From Candidatus Poribacteria bacterium (GTDB lineage Bacteria; Poribacteria; DTPJ01), in the NCBI GenBank assembly GCA_011334435.1, contig DTPJ01000490.1, positions 1-5,519 on the forward strand: a stretch of 5,519 bases of DNA, written 5' to 3'. The notes under the pieces are model-generated. The model ran no database searches. It saw nothing but the letters and a program-made list of their open reading frames with translations, and was not told where the DNA came from. This document shows, piece after piece, positions 1 through 5,519 of the stretch. Position 1 is the first letter of the stretch. Every line of letters starts with the position of its first letter. The position numbers were made by a program, and so were the translations under genes.

Positions 1-1894
1 GTTGACACTCAGATCGTTCCTTATAGCGTTAATATTGATACCGCTCAATTGCTATTGGATCATCCAAGTTGAGATCGTTTGGTATTCTGGTCATCCTACC
101 TGTATTTCGTTATTTCAAAACCCAGTTTTCAGCCTTCTCTTTGTCGCCAGCATAAGCCTTTTGCTCAAAAAATTTAGGGCATTTCATCTTTCCGAAGGCG
201 AACTGCTTTTTGTATATGCTACCGTGGTTATGTCATCATCAGTGGCATCTCATGACCTTATTCAAATACTCGTCCCGACTATATCTCATATATCTTGGTT
301 TGCCACTCCTGAAAATGAATGGAAAGACCTATTTGGCGAACATATACCGAAATGGCTAACTGTAAGCGATAAAAAAATTCTGACAGATTTTTATGAAGGT
401 GATTCTAGTCTTTATTCAATTGAAAAGCTAAAAGCATGGCTTTCTCCTGTGATCTGGTGGGGAGCGTTCATCCTTGCCCTTTACTGGCTTATGCTTTGCA
501 TAAACGTCATATTCAGAAAGCAATGGACGGAAAACGAAAAATTGGCTTATCCGATAATTCAAGTTCCGCTTGCTGTTATACAATCAGAAAAATCAAGTCT
601 TTTCAAAGACAGGATGCTATGGATCGGTTTTAGCATCGCTGCATTTATTAATTTGCTAAATGGAGTCGCCTTTCTTGTGCCATCTGTGCCGATGATACCT
701 GTAAAACTGCATGACATAGGCAAATACTTCACAGAGAGACCATGGAATTCAATTGGCTGGACTCCTATATCATTTTATCCGTTTTCTATCGCATTATCGT
801 TTTTCATGCCCCTTGATTTGTCGTTCTCAACATGGTTTTTCTATCTGTTCAGAAAGATGCAATTGATATTCGCAAGCGCGGTTGGTTCATCTCTGGGCGG
901 ATTTTTGAGCATGACATCAGTCGCGAGATTTCCTTATCTTTCCGAACAGTCAGCAGGAGCGTTTATGGTGCTTTTTGGATTAGCTGTTTATCTCGCAAGA
1001 AGACATCTTTGGCAGGTTATACGTTTGAAGGCAGATGATAGAGATGAGCCATTCTCATATAGATTTGCGTTGATCGGTTTGATCCTTGGAGCGATATTCA
1101 TTTTAGCTTTCTGCATTAGAATAGGCATGAATATATGGGCAATAGGGATATTTTTCTTTTTATATTATGCCATATCCATTGCTATAACAAGGATGCGGGC
1201 AGAACTTGGTCCTCCTACTCATGAGCTTACGGGAATGAATGCAGGTCAAATTATGGTTAATATATTCGGATCAAGGCGATTAGGCATCAATAATCTTCTG
1301 CCGATGAGCCATTATTTTTGGTTTTTCAACAGGACATATCGTAATCATGCTATGCCACAGCAATTGGAGTGCTTTAAAATCTCCCAAAAAGTAGGCATAC
1401 ATCCGAAAACAGTTATATATGCGACATTATTTGGCACAATATTTGGGATTATATCGTCATTTTGGGCGGAACTACACATGCTTTATAGAGTGCCAGATGC
1501 ACCTGGATCGGGATTCTCTTGGGAAAGCATGAATATATTGACTTCCAGAATCAACTTTTTTAAAGAATTAGACCTTGGAGCGATAAATTTTATGTTCCTC
1601 GGCGCCGCTTTTACGACCTTTCTTTCTGTGATGAGGATGAAGTTCCTTTGGTGGCCCTTCCATCCAGTCGGTTATGCTATCTCTATGAATTTTGGAGTTG
1701 ATTATATATGGTTTACAATCCTATTGGGGTCTGTTATAAAATGGTCTATACTGAAATTCGGCGGATTAAAGGCATTGAGAAGGGCTTCACCATTCTTTCT
1801 TGGGGTTATTATAGGAGAATATGCCATAGGTAGCTTTTGGAGTGCTTTAAGTGTCTTACTGCAAAGAAGGATGTATGCCTTCTGGATATTCTAA
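1..1894 (+). CDS. DUF6785/DUF6784-family polytopic membrane protein (OPT-like), 5' end uncertain
   Basis: Integral inner-membrane protein of unknown function. I recognise it as the DUF6785/DUF6784 family, which resembles oligopeptide-transporter-like proteins; transport is inferred from the fold, and no substrate is known. Numbering from the TTG at base 2 gives 630 residues. Hydrophobic segments lie near residues 5-21, 41-56, 148-170, 206-228, 256-282, 286-302, 318-334, 352-372, 376-396, 467-487, 523-545, 555-580 and 595-617. Motifs I associate with the family are SHDLIQILVP (83-92), FATPENEW (100-107), RKQWTENEKLAYPIIQ (172-187), RAELGPPTHEL (399-409), RNHAMPQQLECFK (447-459), WWPFHPVGYA (550-559) and RRASPFFLGVIIGEY (593-607). 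The reading frame is intact to the TAA at 1892-1894. The window starts one base before the TTG, so no ribosome binding site can be seen. This TTG may be an internal leucine, with the true start a few codons upstream. It lies 28 bases ahead of the moeA-like gene and is probably co-transcribed with it. Confidence 0.8.
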   Translation, partial: LTLRSFLIALILIPLNCYWIIQVEIVWYSGHPTCISLFQNPVFSLLFVASISLLLKKFRAFHLSEGELLFVYATVVMSSSVASHDLIQILVPTISHISWFATPENEWKDLFGEHIPKWLTVSDKKILTDFYEGDSSLYSIEKLKAWLSPVIWWGAFILALYWLMLCINVIFRKQWTENEKLAYPIIQVPLAVIQSEKSSLFKDRMLWIGFSIAAFINLLNGVAFLVPSVPMIPVKLHDIGKYFTERPWNSIGWTPISFYPFSIALSFFMPLDLSFSTWFFYLFRKMQLIFASAVGSSLGGFLSMTSVARFPYLSEQSAGAFMVLFGLAVYLARRHLWQVIRLKADDRDEPFSYRFALIGLILGAIFILAFCIRIGMNIWAIGIFFFLYYAISIAITRMRAELGPPTHELTGMNAGQIMVNIFGSRRLGINNLLPMSHYFWFFNRTYRNHAMPQQLECFKISQKVGIHPKTVIYATLFGTIFGIISSFWAELHMLYRVPDAPGSGFSWESMNILTSRINFFKELDLGAINFMFLGAAFTTFLSVMRMKFLWWPFHPVGYAISMNFGVDYIWFTILLGSVIKWSILKFGGLKALRRASPFFLGVIIGEYAIGSFWSALSVLLQRRMYAFWIF

Positions 1895-1909
1895 TCGGTA
1901 AAATTTAAC

Positions 1910-1913
1910 AGGT
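1910..1913 (+). promoter_or_regulatory. Weak Shine-Dalgarno of the moeA-like gene
   Basis: AGGT lies nine bases before the ATG at 1923, within the 28-base gap after the membrane-protein stop codon. It is short, but it is the only purine-rich SD-like match there, and it supports the ATG at 1923. The protein from this start begins MQRRRYLKKLSLEEA, a typical MoeA N-terminus, which supports the same choice. I see no promoter or terminator in the gap, so read-through from the upstream gene is expected. Confidence 0.4.
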
Positions 1914-1922
1914 AGATTAAAA

Positions 1923-3833
1923 ATGCAAAGAAGACGTTATTTAAAAAAATTATCGCTTGAAGAAGCACAGAGGATATTCCTTGATTATCCGAATATATCA
2001 AGATATGATAAAATTGACGAAATATCCACGCTAAATTCTCTCGGTAGAATAACAGCTGAGCCAATTTTTGCGATCGTATCTTCGCCACATTATCATTGTT
2101 CAGCGATGGACGGCGTAGCGGTAAGGGCTGACGACACATTTTCCGCGTCAACAGCTAATCCTGTAAGGCTTGGCAAGGATCAATTTTGCATAGTTGACAC
2201 TGGCGATCCAATACCGTCTGATTTTAACGCAGTCATAATGATTGAAGACATAGTAGAGATTGACGAAGATACTATTGAGATCATAGACCCAGCAGTCCCT
2301 TGGCAACACATACGGATGGCGGGAGAGGACATCGTCGCCACTGAGCTAATATTGACAAGAGGACATAAAATCCGCCCAATTGACATCGCTGCGATGCTTT
2401 CTGCTGGCATAACCTCACTAAAAGTGAAGAAAAAGCCGATAGTCGCTGTAATACCAACGGGTGACGAGATAATAGAGCCTTGCAGTAATCCAGAACAAGG
2501 GAAAATAATAGATTCCAATTCATATATGCTGACCGCTATGATAACCGAATGGGGCGGAGAGCCAAAAAGATGGTCAATAATTGAGGACAATTACGAAAAG
2601 ATTAAATCTGTAATTCTCCAAGCGATCAATGAAAGCGACATTGTTTTGACAAGCGCTGGTTCATCAGCAGGGAGAGAGGATTTTATCCCCCCAATTATTG
2701 AAGAGATCGGCGAATTGCTTGTTCATGGCATATCCATATCACCGGGCAAGCCAACTGCATTAGGCGTTATTAATGGGAAACCTATTATTGGTCTGCCGGG
2801 CTATCCTGTGTCAATGGCGGTTTCTGCGGAAGCATTTTTGAAGTCATTACTAAGCAAAATGCTTGGCATAGCAAATATTCCACCTGCCAAAATTAAGTCA
2901 TCGGTGTCTCGTAAGATAGCTTCTAAACTCGGCGATAAGGAATTTGTCCGCGTTAAACTAATTAATATAAATGATAACTGGACTGCTGTCCCATTAGCAA
3001 GAGGGGCTAGTGTGCTGAATTCGCTTGTCCGTGCAGATGGTATTATGAAAATTCCAGAAAATTCTGAAGGCATAGTGCCTGGGGAGTTCATTGAAGTAGA
3101 ATTAATGAAAACTCCCGATGAGATAAAAAATTCAATAGTTATAATTGGCAGTCATGATCTTACGCTTGATATTTTGGCAGATGAAATTAAAGCGATTAAT
3201 CCGTATATCAATATCTCATCGGCACATGTTGGTAGTCTTGGCGGGTTGATGGCTTTAAAAAGAAACGAAGCTCATATAGCAGGCACTCATTTGCTTGATG
3301 AGGAGACGGGAGAATATAATATTTCCTATATAAGAAAAATCTTGCCTGATAGAAAAATCGCGTTGATAAACTTAGTCTATCGTCAACAGGGTCTAATCGT
3401 TGCAAAGGGTAATCCCAAAGGCATAAAAGGTTTAAATGATCTTGTAGGAAAGGGTTTATCTTACTGCAATCGCCAAAGAGGTTCTGGAACTAGGATATTA
3501 TTAGATTATGAGTTGAAAAAACTTGGATTATCTCCCGACGACATAATTGGTTATGATAGGGAAGTTTATACGCACATGGCGGTAGCTTCAGCAGTGGCAA
3601 CGGGAATTGCTGACGCGGGGTTAGGAATTTTTGCATCTGCAAAGGCTTTGAACATGGATTTTATACCAATAGCGGAAGAACGTTATGATCTTGCTATCCC
3701 TGAGGAGTTCCTATCGCTTGATGGTATAAAGATAATACTTAAAACTATATCCAGTGATAAGTTCAAGAGTGTCGTCCAATCTCTCGGAGGATATGATACA
3801 AGAGATACGGGAAAAATTATAATGTTCGCCTAA
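1923..3833 (+). CDS. moeA: Molybdopterin molybdenumtransferase MoeA fused to a C-terminal PBP-like domain
   Basis: Cytoplasmic enzyme of molybdenum cofactor synthesis. MoeA proteins insert molybdate (tungstate in some organisms) into adenylylated molybdopterin. Residues 1 to about 398 form the MoeA part. SAMDGVAVR (60-68) carries D63, matching the catalytic Asp59 of E. coli MoeA. Next come TGDPIP (93-98), GEDI (134-137), PTGDE (178-182), TSAGSSAGRED (243-253), PGKP (274-277) and LPGYPVS (291-297, the LPGNP loop with Tyr for Asn). Residues 405-636 are a binding-protein-like domain (PF12727 type) marked by GSHDLTLD (409-416), GSLGGLMALKRNEAHIAGTH (437-456), NRQRGSGTR (516-524) and the closing GGYDTRDTGK (622-631). 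There is no signal peptide, so this domain works inside the cell, perhaps sensing an oxyanion or other ligand. Single-domain MoeA is about 400 residues; this two-domain form is a known subfamily. S273 sits where E. coli has Lys279. Fused MoeA identity is secure; the role of the second domain is not. Confidence 0.93.
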   Translation: MQRRRYLKKLSLEEAQRIFLDYPNISRYDKIDEISTLNSLGRITAEPIFAIVSSPHYHCSAMDGVAVRADDTFSASTANPVRLGKDQFCIVDTGDPIPSDFNAVIMIEDIVEIDEDTIEIIDPAVPWQHIRMAGEDIVATELILTRGHKIRPIDIAAMLSAGITSLKVKKKPIVAVIPTGDEIIEPCSNPEQGKIIDSNSYMLTAMITEWGGEPKRWSIIEDNYEKIKSVILQAINESDIVLTSAGSSAGREDFIPPIIEEIGELLVHGISISPGKPTALGVINGKPIIGLPGYPVSMAVSAEAFLKSLLSKMLGIANIPPAKIKSSVSRKIASKLGDKEFVRVKLININDNWTAVPLARGASVLNSLVRADGIMKIPENSEGIVPGEFIEVELMKTPDEIKNSIVIIGSHDLTLDILADEIKAINPYINISSAHVGSLGGLMALKRNEAHIAGTHLLDEETGEYNISYIRKILPDRKIALINLVYRQQGLIVAKGNPKGIKGLNDLVGKGLSYCNRQRGSGTRILLDYELKKLGLSPDDIIGYDREVYTHMAVASAVATGIADAGLGIFASAKALNMDFIPIAEERYDLAIPEEFLSLDGIKIILKTISSDKFKSVVQSLGGYDTRDTGKIIMFA

Positions 3834-3843
3834 ATTATTCTGA

Positions 3844-3888
3844 ATTTTCAAATAAAATATATCCTTATAAACTCTTTTATTTGGAAAT
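3844..3888. terminator. AT-rich hairpin between convergent genes, candidate bidirectional terminator
   Basis: Bases 3844-3857 can pair with 3875-3888 over 14 consecutive positions, all Watson-Crick except one T-G wobble (3848 with 3884), leaving a 17-base loop. It begins ten bases after the moeA-like stop codon. It extends through the stop codon (3877-3879) and last codons of the converging Rpn-like gene. Runs of A and T inside the arms give short U-tracts in either transcript. Only one or two G-C pairs are present, so the stem is weak and no classical GC-rich terminator is seen. Placement between convergent genes is the main support. Confidence 0.35.
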
Positions 3889-4878
3889 AATGCTATTCAT
3901 CTCATTTTCAAATTTTTCAATTGAATCACATAATATTGCATAACGGTGTAGTGCTTCTAATGCCTCTACATTTGTGATATTATTTATTTTTTCGATCAAA
4001 TCCTCTGGAATTTTTTCAAATTTTATATTTAGAGCTTGGATGAGCAGACGTTTAGTTTCACGTTGGATTCCTTGCTGTAGTCCTTGTTGTAATCCTTCTT
4101 GCATTCCTTTTTCAAAGCCTTCTTTTTGTGCTATACGTTCTATACTTAAAACATAAGGCATAAAATTTCCCTCCTCATATTCTCGGATTTCCTGCCAAAA
4201 CCCTTTATTAATTTCTTCTGGAAGATACATTATCCAATCTATAAATTTTAACAATTGTATTATATAATCCCGTCCATATCCTCGTTCATATAATAGTCTT
4301 GCTAAATTAGATTTCCATCTTTTTCGGTCTTCATAACTATCAGAAGTTTCTTGCGTCTTCAAATGTGCCATAACAACAATTGCAAAAGGATTCAAACTTC
4401 TCTCTAATTCACTCCATCTATCGCGATAATCCAATAATTTGACTATCGGAAATTCCATTTCTACTTTAAATCCCCACATATTATAGCCAAATTTGTTTGG
4501 TTTCCACAAAGGATGCTCATCACCTAACACTGCAAGACTTATCACGAATCGATCATAGCGATCAAATATCTGATAATTATATATATACATACGCTTGGCA
4601 AAATCTATTTCCCTTTGACTTTGCACCTCTATATGGACAAGCACCCAAGATTCCTTGCCGTCTTTTAAGTAAACTTTTACCAATTTATCTACCATGCGTT
4701 TGCCAATCTCAGAATCCTGAACAATTTGCTGTAATTCATTATCAAGTGATTCATATTTTCTTGACCAATCAATATCTCTATATGCTTGAGGGAAAAAGAA
4801 AGCCATAAATTCCATAAAATAGCTTTCAAGTATATCTTTCCATGGCGAATCAAAATCTGATTGTTCTTTATTTGTCAT
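3877..4878 (-). CDS. Rpn/transposase-like PD-(D/E)XK nuclease family protein
   Basis: Complete 333-residue protein resembling the widespread family annotated as Rpn-type recombination-promoting nuclease, 'PD-(D/E)XK nuclease family transposase' or 'cytosolic protein'. Characterised Rpn relatives are DNA endonucleases that raise RecA-independent recombination; the activity of this branch is not established. The N-terminal SPWKDILESYF (11-21) and DIDWSRKYESLD (35-46) are family hallmarks. The nuclease core probably uses D64 (MVDKLVKVY, 62-70) and E84 in VHIEVQ (81-86), the E-x-Q form of the ExK motif, followed by FAKRMYIYNYQIFDRY (93-108). NPFAIVVMAHLKTQ (163-176) and LLYERGYGRDYI (195-206) follow. 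Near residues 251-270 glycine recurs every four residues (G254, G258, G262, G266, G270), a repeat typical of the family. The C-terminus is probably helical. The ATG at 4878 is preferred because AGGT sits six bases upstream; a TTG at 4914 would add 12 residues but lies inside an inverted repeat. It is convergent with moeA and follows the isomerase gene by 94 bases. Confidence 0.85.
   Translation of the reverse strand: MTNKEQSDFDSPWKDILESYFMEFMAFFFPQAYRDIDWSRKYESLDNELQQIVQDSEIGKRMVDKLVKVYLKDGKESWVLVHIEVQSQREIDFAKRMYIYNYQIFDRYDRFVISLAVLGDEHPLWKPNKFGYNMWGFKVEMEFPIVKLLDYRDRWSELERSLNPFAIVVMAHLKTQETSDSYEDRKRWKSNLARLLYERGYGRDYIIQLLKFIDWIMYLPEEINKGFWQEIREYEEGNFMPYVLSIERIAQKEGFEKGMQEGLQQGLQQGIQRETKRLLIQALNIKFEKIPEDLIEKINNITNVEALEALHRYAILCDSIEKFENEMNSIISK
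4070..4129 (-). repeat. Five degenerate in-frame 12-bp repeats in the Rpn-like gene
   Basis: On the plus strand five 12-base units begin at 4070, 4082, 4094, 4106 and 4118, each starting CCTT (the fourth CCTTTTTC). On the coding strand they encode four-residue units of the form G-x-(Q/E)-(Q/K/E), giving glycine at 254, 258, 262, 266 and 270. The first two units (4070-4081 and 4082-4093) differ at only two of 12 bases; the others are more diverged. Gain or loss of a unit would keep the reading frame. Repeats of this kind are common in this protein family. Confidence 0.75.
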
Positions 4879-4884
4879 AATATA

Positions 4885-4888
4885 ACCT
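4885..4888 (-). promoter_or_regulatory. Shine-Dalgarno that decides the start of the Rpn-like gene
   Basis: On the minus strand AGGT lies six bases before the ATG at 4878. It supports that ATG over the in-frame TTG at 4914. The shorter protein also begins close to the conserved SPWKDILESYF segment, as expected for the family. Confidence 0.45.
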
Positions 4889-4903
4889 ATTGAATTGTAT
4901 TTT

Positions 4904-4962
4904 TTGTAGCCCAAGCTTCCAGATCAGATTTGTCAAAATTGAACTGAAAATTTGGGCTACAA
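4904..4962. repeat. Perfect 11-bp inverted repeat with 37-bp spacer (hairpin or small dispersed repeat)
   Basis: TTGTAGCCCAA at 4904-4914 is exactly matched by its reverse complement TTGGGCTACAA at 4952-4962. The 59-base unit fills most of the 94-base gap between the isomerase and Rpn-like genes. In a minus-strand transcript the stem would begin ten bases after the isomerase stop codon and end 25 bases before the Rpn-like ATG. A small inner palindrome (TCAAAATTGA, 4933-4942) sits in the spacer. The stem is followed by a run of A, not U, on the minus strand, so it is not a classical intrinsic terminator for the isomerase. I see no target-site duplication outside the arms. It could be an RNA structure, a transcription-factor site or a degenerate intergenic repeat. 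Confidence 0.6.
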
Positions 4963-4972
4963 TGAGGAGAGA

Positions 4973-5519
4973 TTATTTTTTCTCAAATGCAGCGTCAAAT
5001 GCAGTTGCAGAAGGGGCAAAGTCAATTGATCTGACAAAATCACATGCTTCCGCAGCGCCATGTTCACGATCCATGCCAGAATCTTCCCATTCCACGCTTA
5101 ATGGTCCTTGATAATTGACCCTATTGAGCATTCGGATAATCTCTTCAAACTCAATATTTCCCCTACCAAGCGAACGGAAATCCCAATAACGATTAACATC
5201 GCCAAAATTCAGATGACCACCAAAAACACCGGATAACTTCGGCACTGATGACCAACCGACGTCTTTCATGTGGACATGATATATACGATCGCCAAATCTC
5301 CTGATAAACTCAACATAATCAACGCCCTGATAGCCAAGATGGCTTGGATCATAATTAAACCCAAATGTCTTGCGTCCACCAAGAGCGTCAATTGCCCTTT
5401 GTGCTGTAACTATATCAAAAGCGATCTCCGTTGGATGGACCTCCAAAGCGAACTTTACACCCTCTTTATCAAAAACATCAAGGATCGGATTCCATCTATC
5501 AGCGAAGTCTTTATAACCA
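4973..5519 (-). CDS. Sugar phosphate isomerase/epimerase (xylose-isomerase-like TIM barrel), 5' end cut by window edge
   Basis: C-terminal 181 residues of a sugar phosphate isomerase/epimerase of the xylose-isomerase-like / AP-endonuclease-2 TIM-barrel superfamily. The stop is TAA at 4973-4975, and the frame stays open past 5519, so roughly the N-terminal 40% is missing. Numbering from the edge, the fragment begins GYKDFADRWNPILDVF. FALEVHPTEIAFD (23-35) carries E26, FGFNYDPSHLGYQG (52-65) carries D57 and H60, YHVHMKD (80-86) carries H81 and H83, and LSVEWEDSGMDREHG (140-154) carries E143. Such Glu, Asp and His residues bind the divalent metal in this superfamily. The tail ending AFDAAFEKK is also familiar from it. 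The substrate cannot be read from sequence; relatives act on sugars, inosose or keto-sugars. The methionine apparent at 5446 is a TTG codon that reads as an internal leucine within the conserved FALEVHP motif, so it is not the start. The Rpn-like gene follows on the same strand. Confidence 0.9.
   Translation of the reverse strand, partial: GYKDFADRWNPILDVFDKEGVKFALEVHPTEIAFDIVTAQRAIDALGGRKTFGFNYDPSHLGYQGVDYVEFIRRFGDRIYHVHMKDVGWSSVPKLSGVFGGHLNFGDVNRYWDFRSLGRGNIEFEEIIRMLNRVNYQGPLSVEWEDSGMDREHGAAEACDFVRSIDFAPSATAFDAAFEKK

Noticed and set aside
2..7. TTGACA at the left edge resembling a -35 box
   Set aside because: It lies in the coding frame of the membrane protein, whose conserved N-terminus follows at once, so the match is probably coincidental.
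1891..2151. 86-codon minus-strand open frame spanning the gap and the start of the moeA-like gene
   Set aside because: It overlaps the conserved MoeA N-terminus, has no recognisable protein features and begins within the coding region of another gene.
2180..2590. 136-codon minus-strand open frame inside the moeA-like gene
   Set aside because: It lies wholly opposite strongly conserved MoeA coding sequence, its translation resembles no family I know, and it is best explained as an antisense shadow.
4497..4808. 103-codon plus-strand open frame opposite the Rpn-like gene
   Set aside because: It is antisense to conserved nuclease-family residues, and its translation shows no domain-like pattern.
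3877..4878. Lower G+C of the Rpn-like gene as proof of transfer
   Set aside because: Spot counts of 60-base lines gave about 23-43% in this gene, but a line in the moeA-like gene was also near 32%, so hand counting cannot separate them.
4879..4914. Longer Rpn-like protein starting at the TTG at 4914
   Set aside because: The start would use a rare codon inside the inverted-repeat arm and add 12 residues with no family similarity, while the ATG at 4878 has a suitably spaced AGGT.
4931..4936. Exact TTGACA (-35 consensus) on the minus strand upstream of the Rpn-like gene
   Set aside because: No -10-like hexamer occurs at 16-18 bases (the bases there are about TGGGCT). The nearest TACAAT (4894-4899) is 31 bases away, so I do not call a promoter.
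5444..5446. Isomerase starting at 5446 as a short 157-residue protein
   Set aside because: The codon is TTG within the conserved FALEVHP motif, and the upstream frame continues with family-typical sequence to the window edge.

Overview
The window is a bacterial chromosomal segment. It is AT-rich: spot counts of single 60-base lines range from about 23% to 48% G+C. It is densely coded, with four protein genes and no RNA gene, CRISPR array or complete insertion sequence that I can see. The families present are a DUF6785/DUF6784-type multi-pass membrane protein, a PD-(D/E)XK 'Rpn/transposase-like' protein and a sugar-phosphate-isomerase-type TIM barrel. I associate this mix with uncultured or environmental lineages such as Poribacteria, Armatimonadota or Planctomycetes-like bacteria. 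That placement is an impression from gene content, not a demonstrated assignment.

Layout. The left part (2-3833) is a co-directional plus-strand pair. A large polytopic membrane protein of the DUF6785 family (1-1894; its true start may lie off the left edge) is followed after only 28 bases by a 636-residue molybdopterin molybdenumtransferase (MoeA) carrying a C-terminal periplasmic-binding-protein-like domain (1923-3833). The right part is on the minus strand. A complete 333-residue Rpn-like PD-(D/E)XK protein (4878 down to 3877) lies downstream of a sugar phosphate isomerase/epimerase whose N-terminal half is cut by the right edge (5519 down to 4973). The two blocks converge over a 43-base gap that contains an AT-rich hairpin, a candidate bidirectional terminator.

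How the genes relate. The MoeA fusion would complete molybdenum cofactor synthesis, and its cytoplasmic PBP-like domain could bind an oxyanion or another small ligand. The upstream membrane protein is close enough to be co-transcribed, which permits a transport link but does not show one. The isomerase and the Rpn-like gene share a strand but have no evident functional link. The 94-base gap between them holds a perfect 11-base inverted repeat with a 37-base spacer, which could be an RNA hairpin or a small dispersed repeat. I found no clear multi-gene novel system. The most unusual points are a serine at the position that aligns with a key MoeA lysine, the membrane protein/MoeA pairing, and the inverted repeat ahead of the Rpn-like gene.
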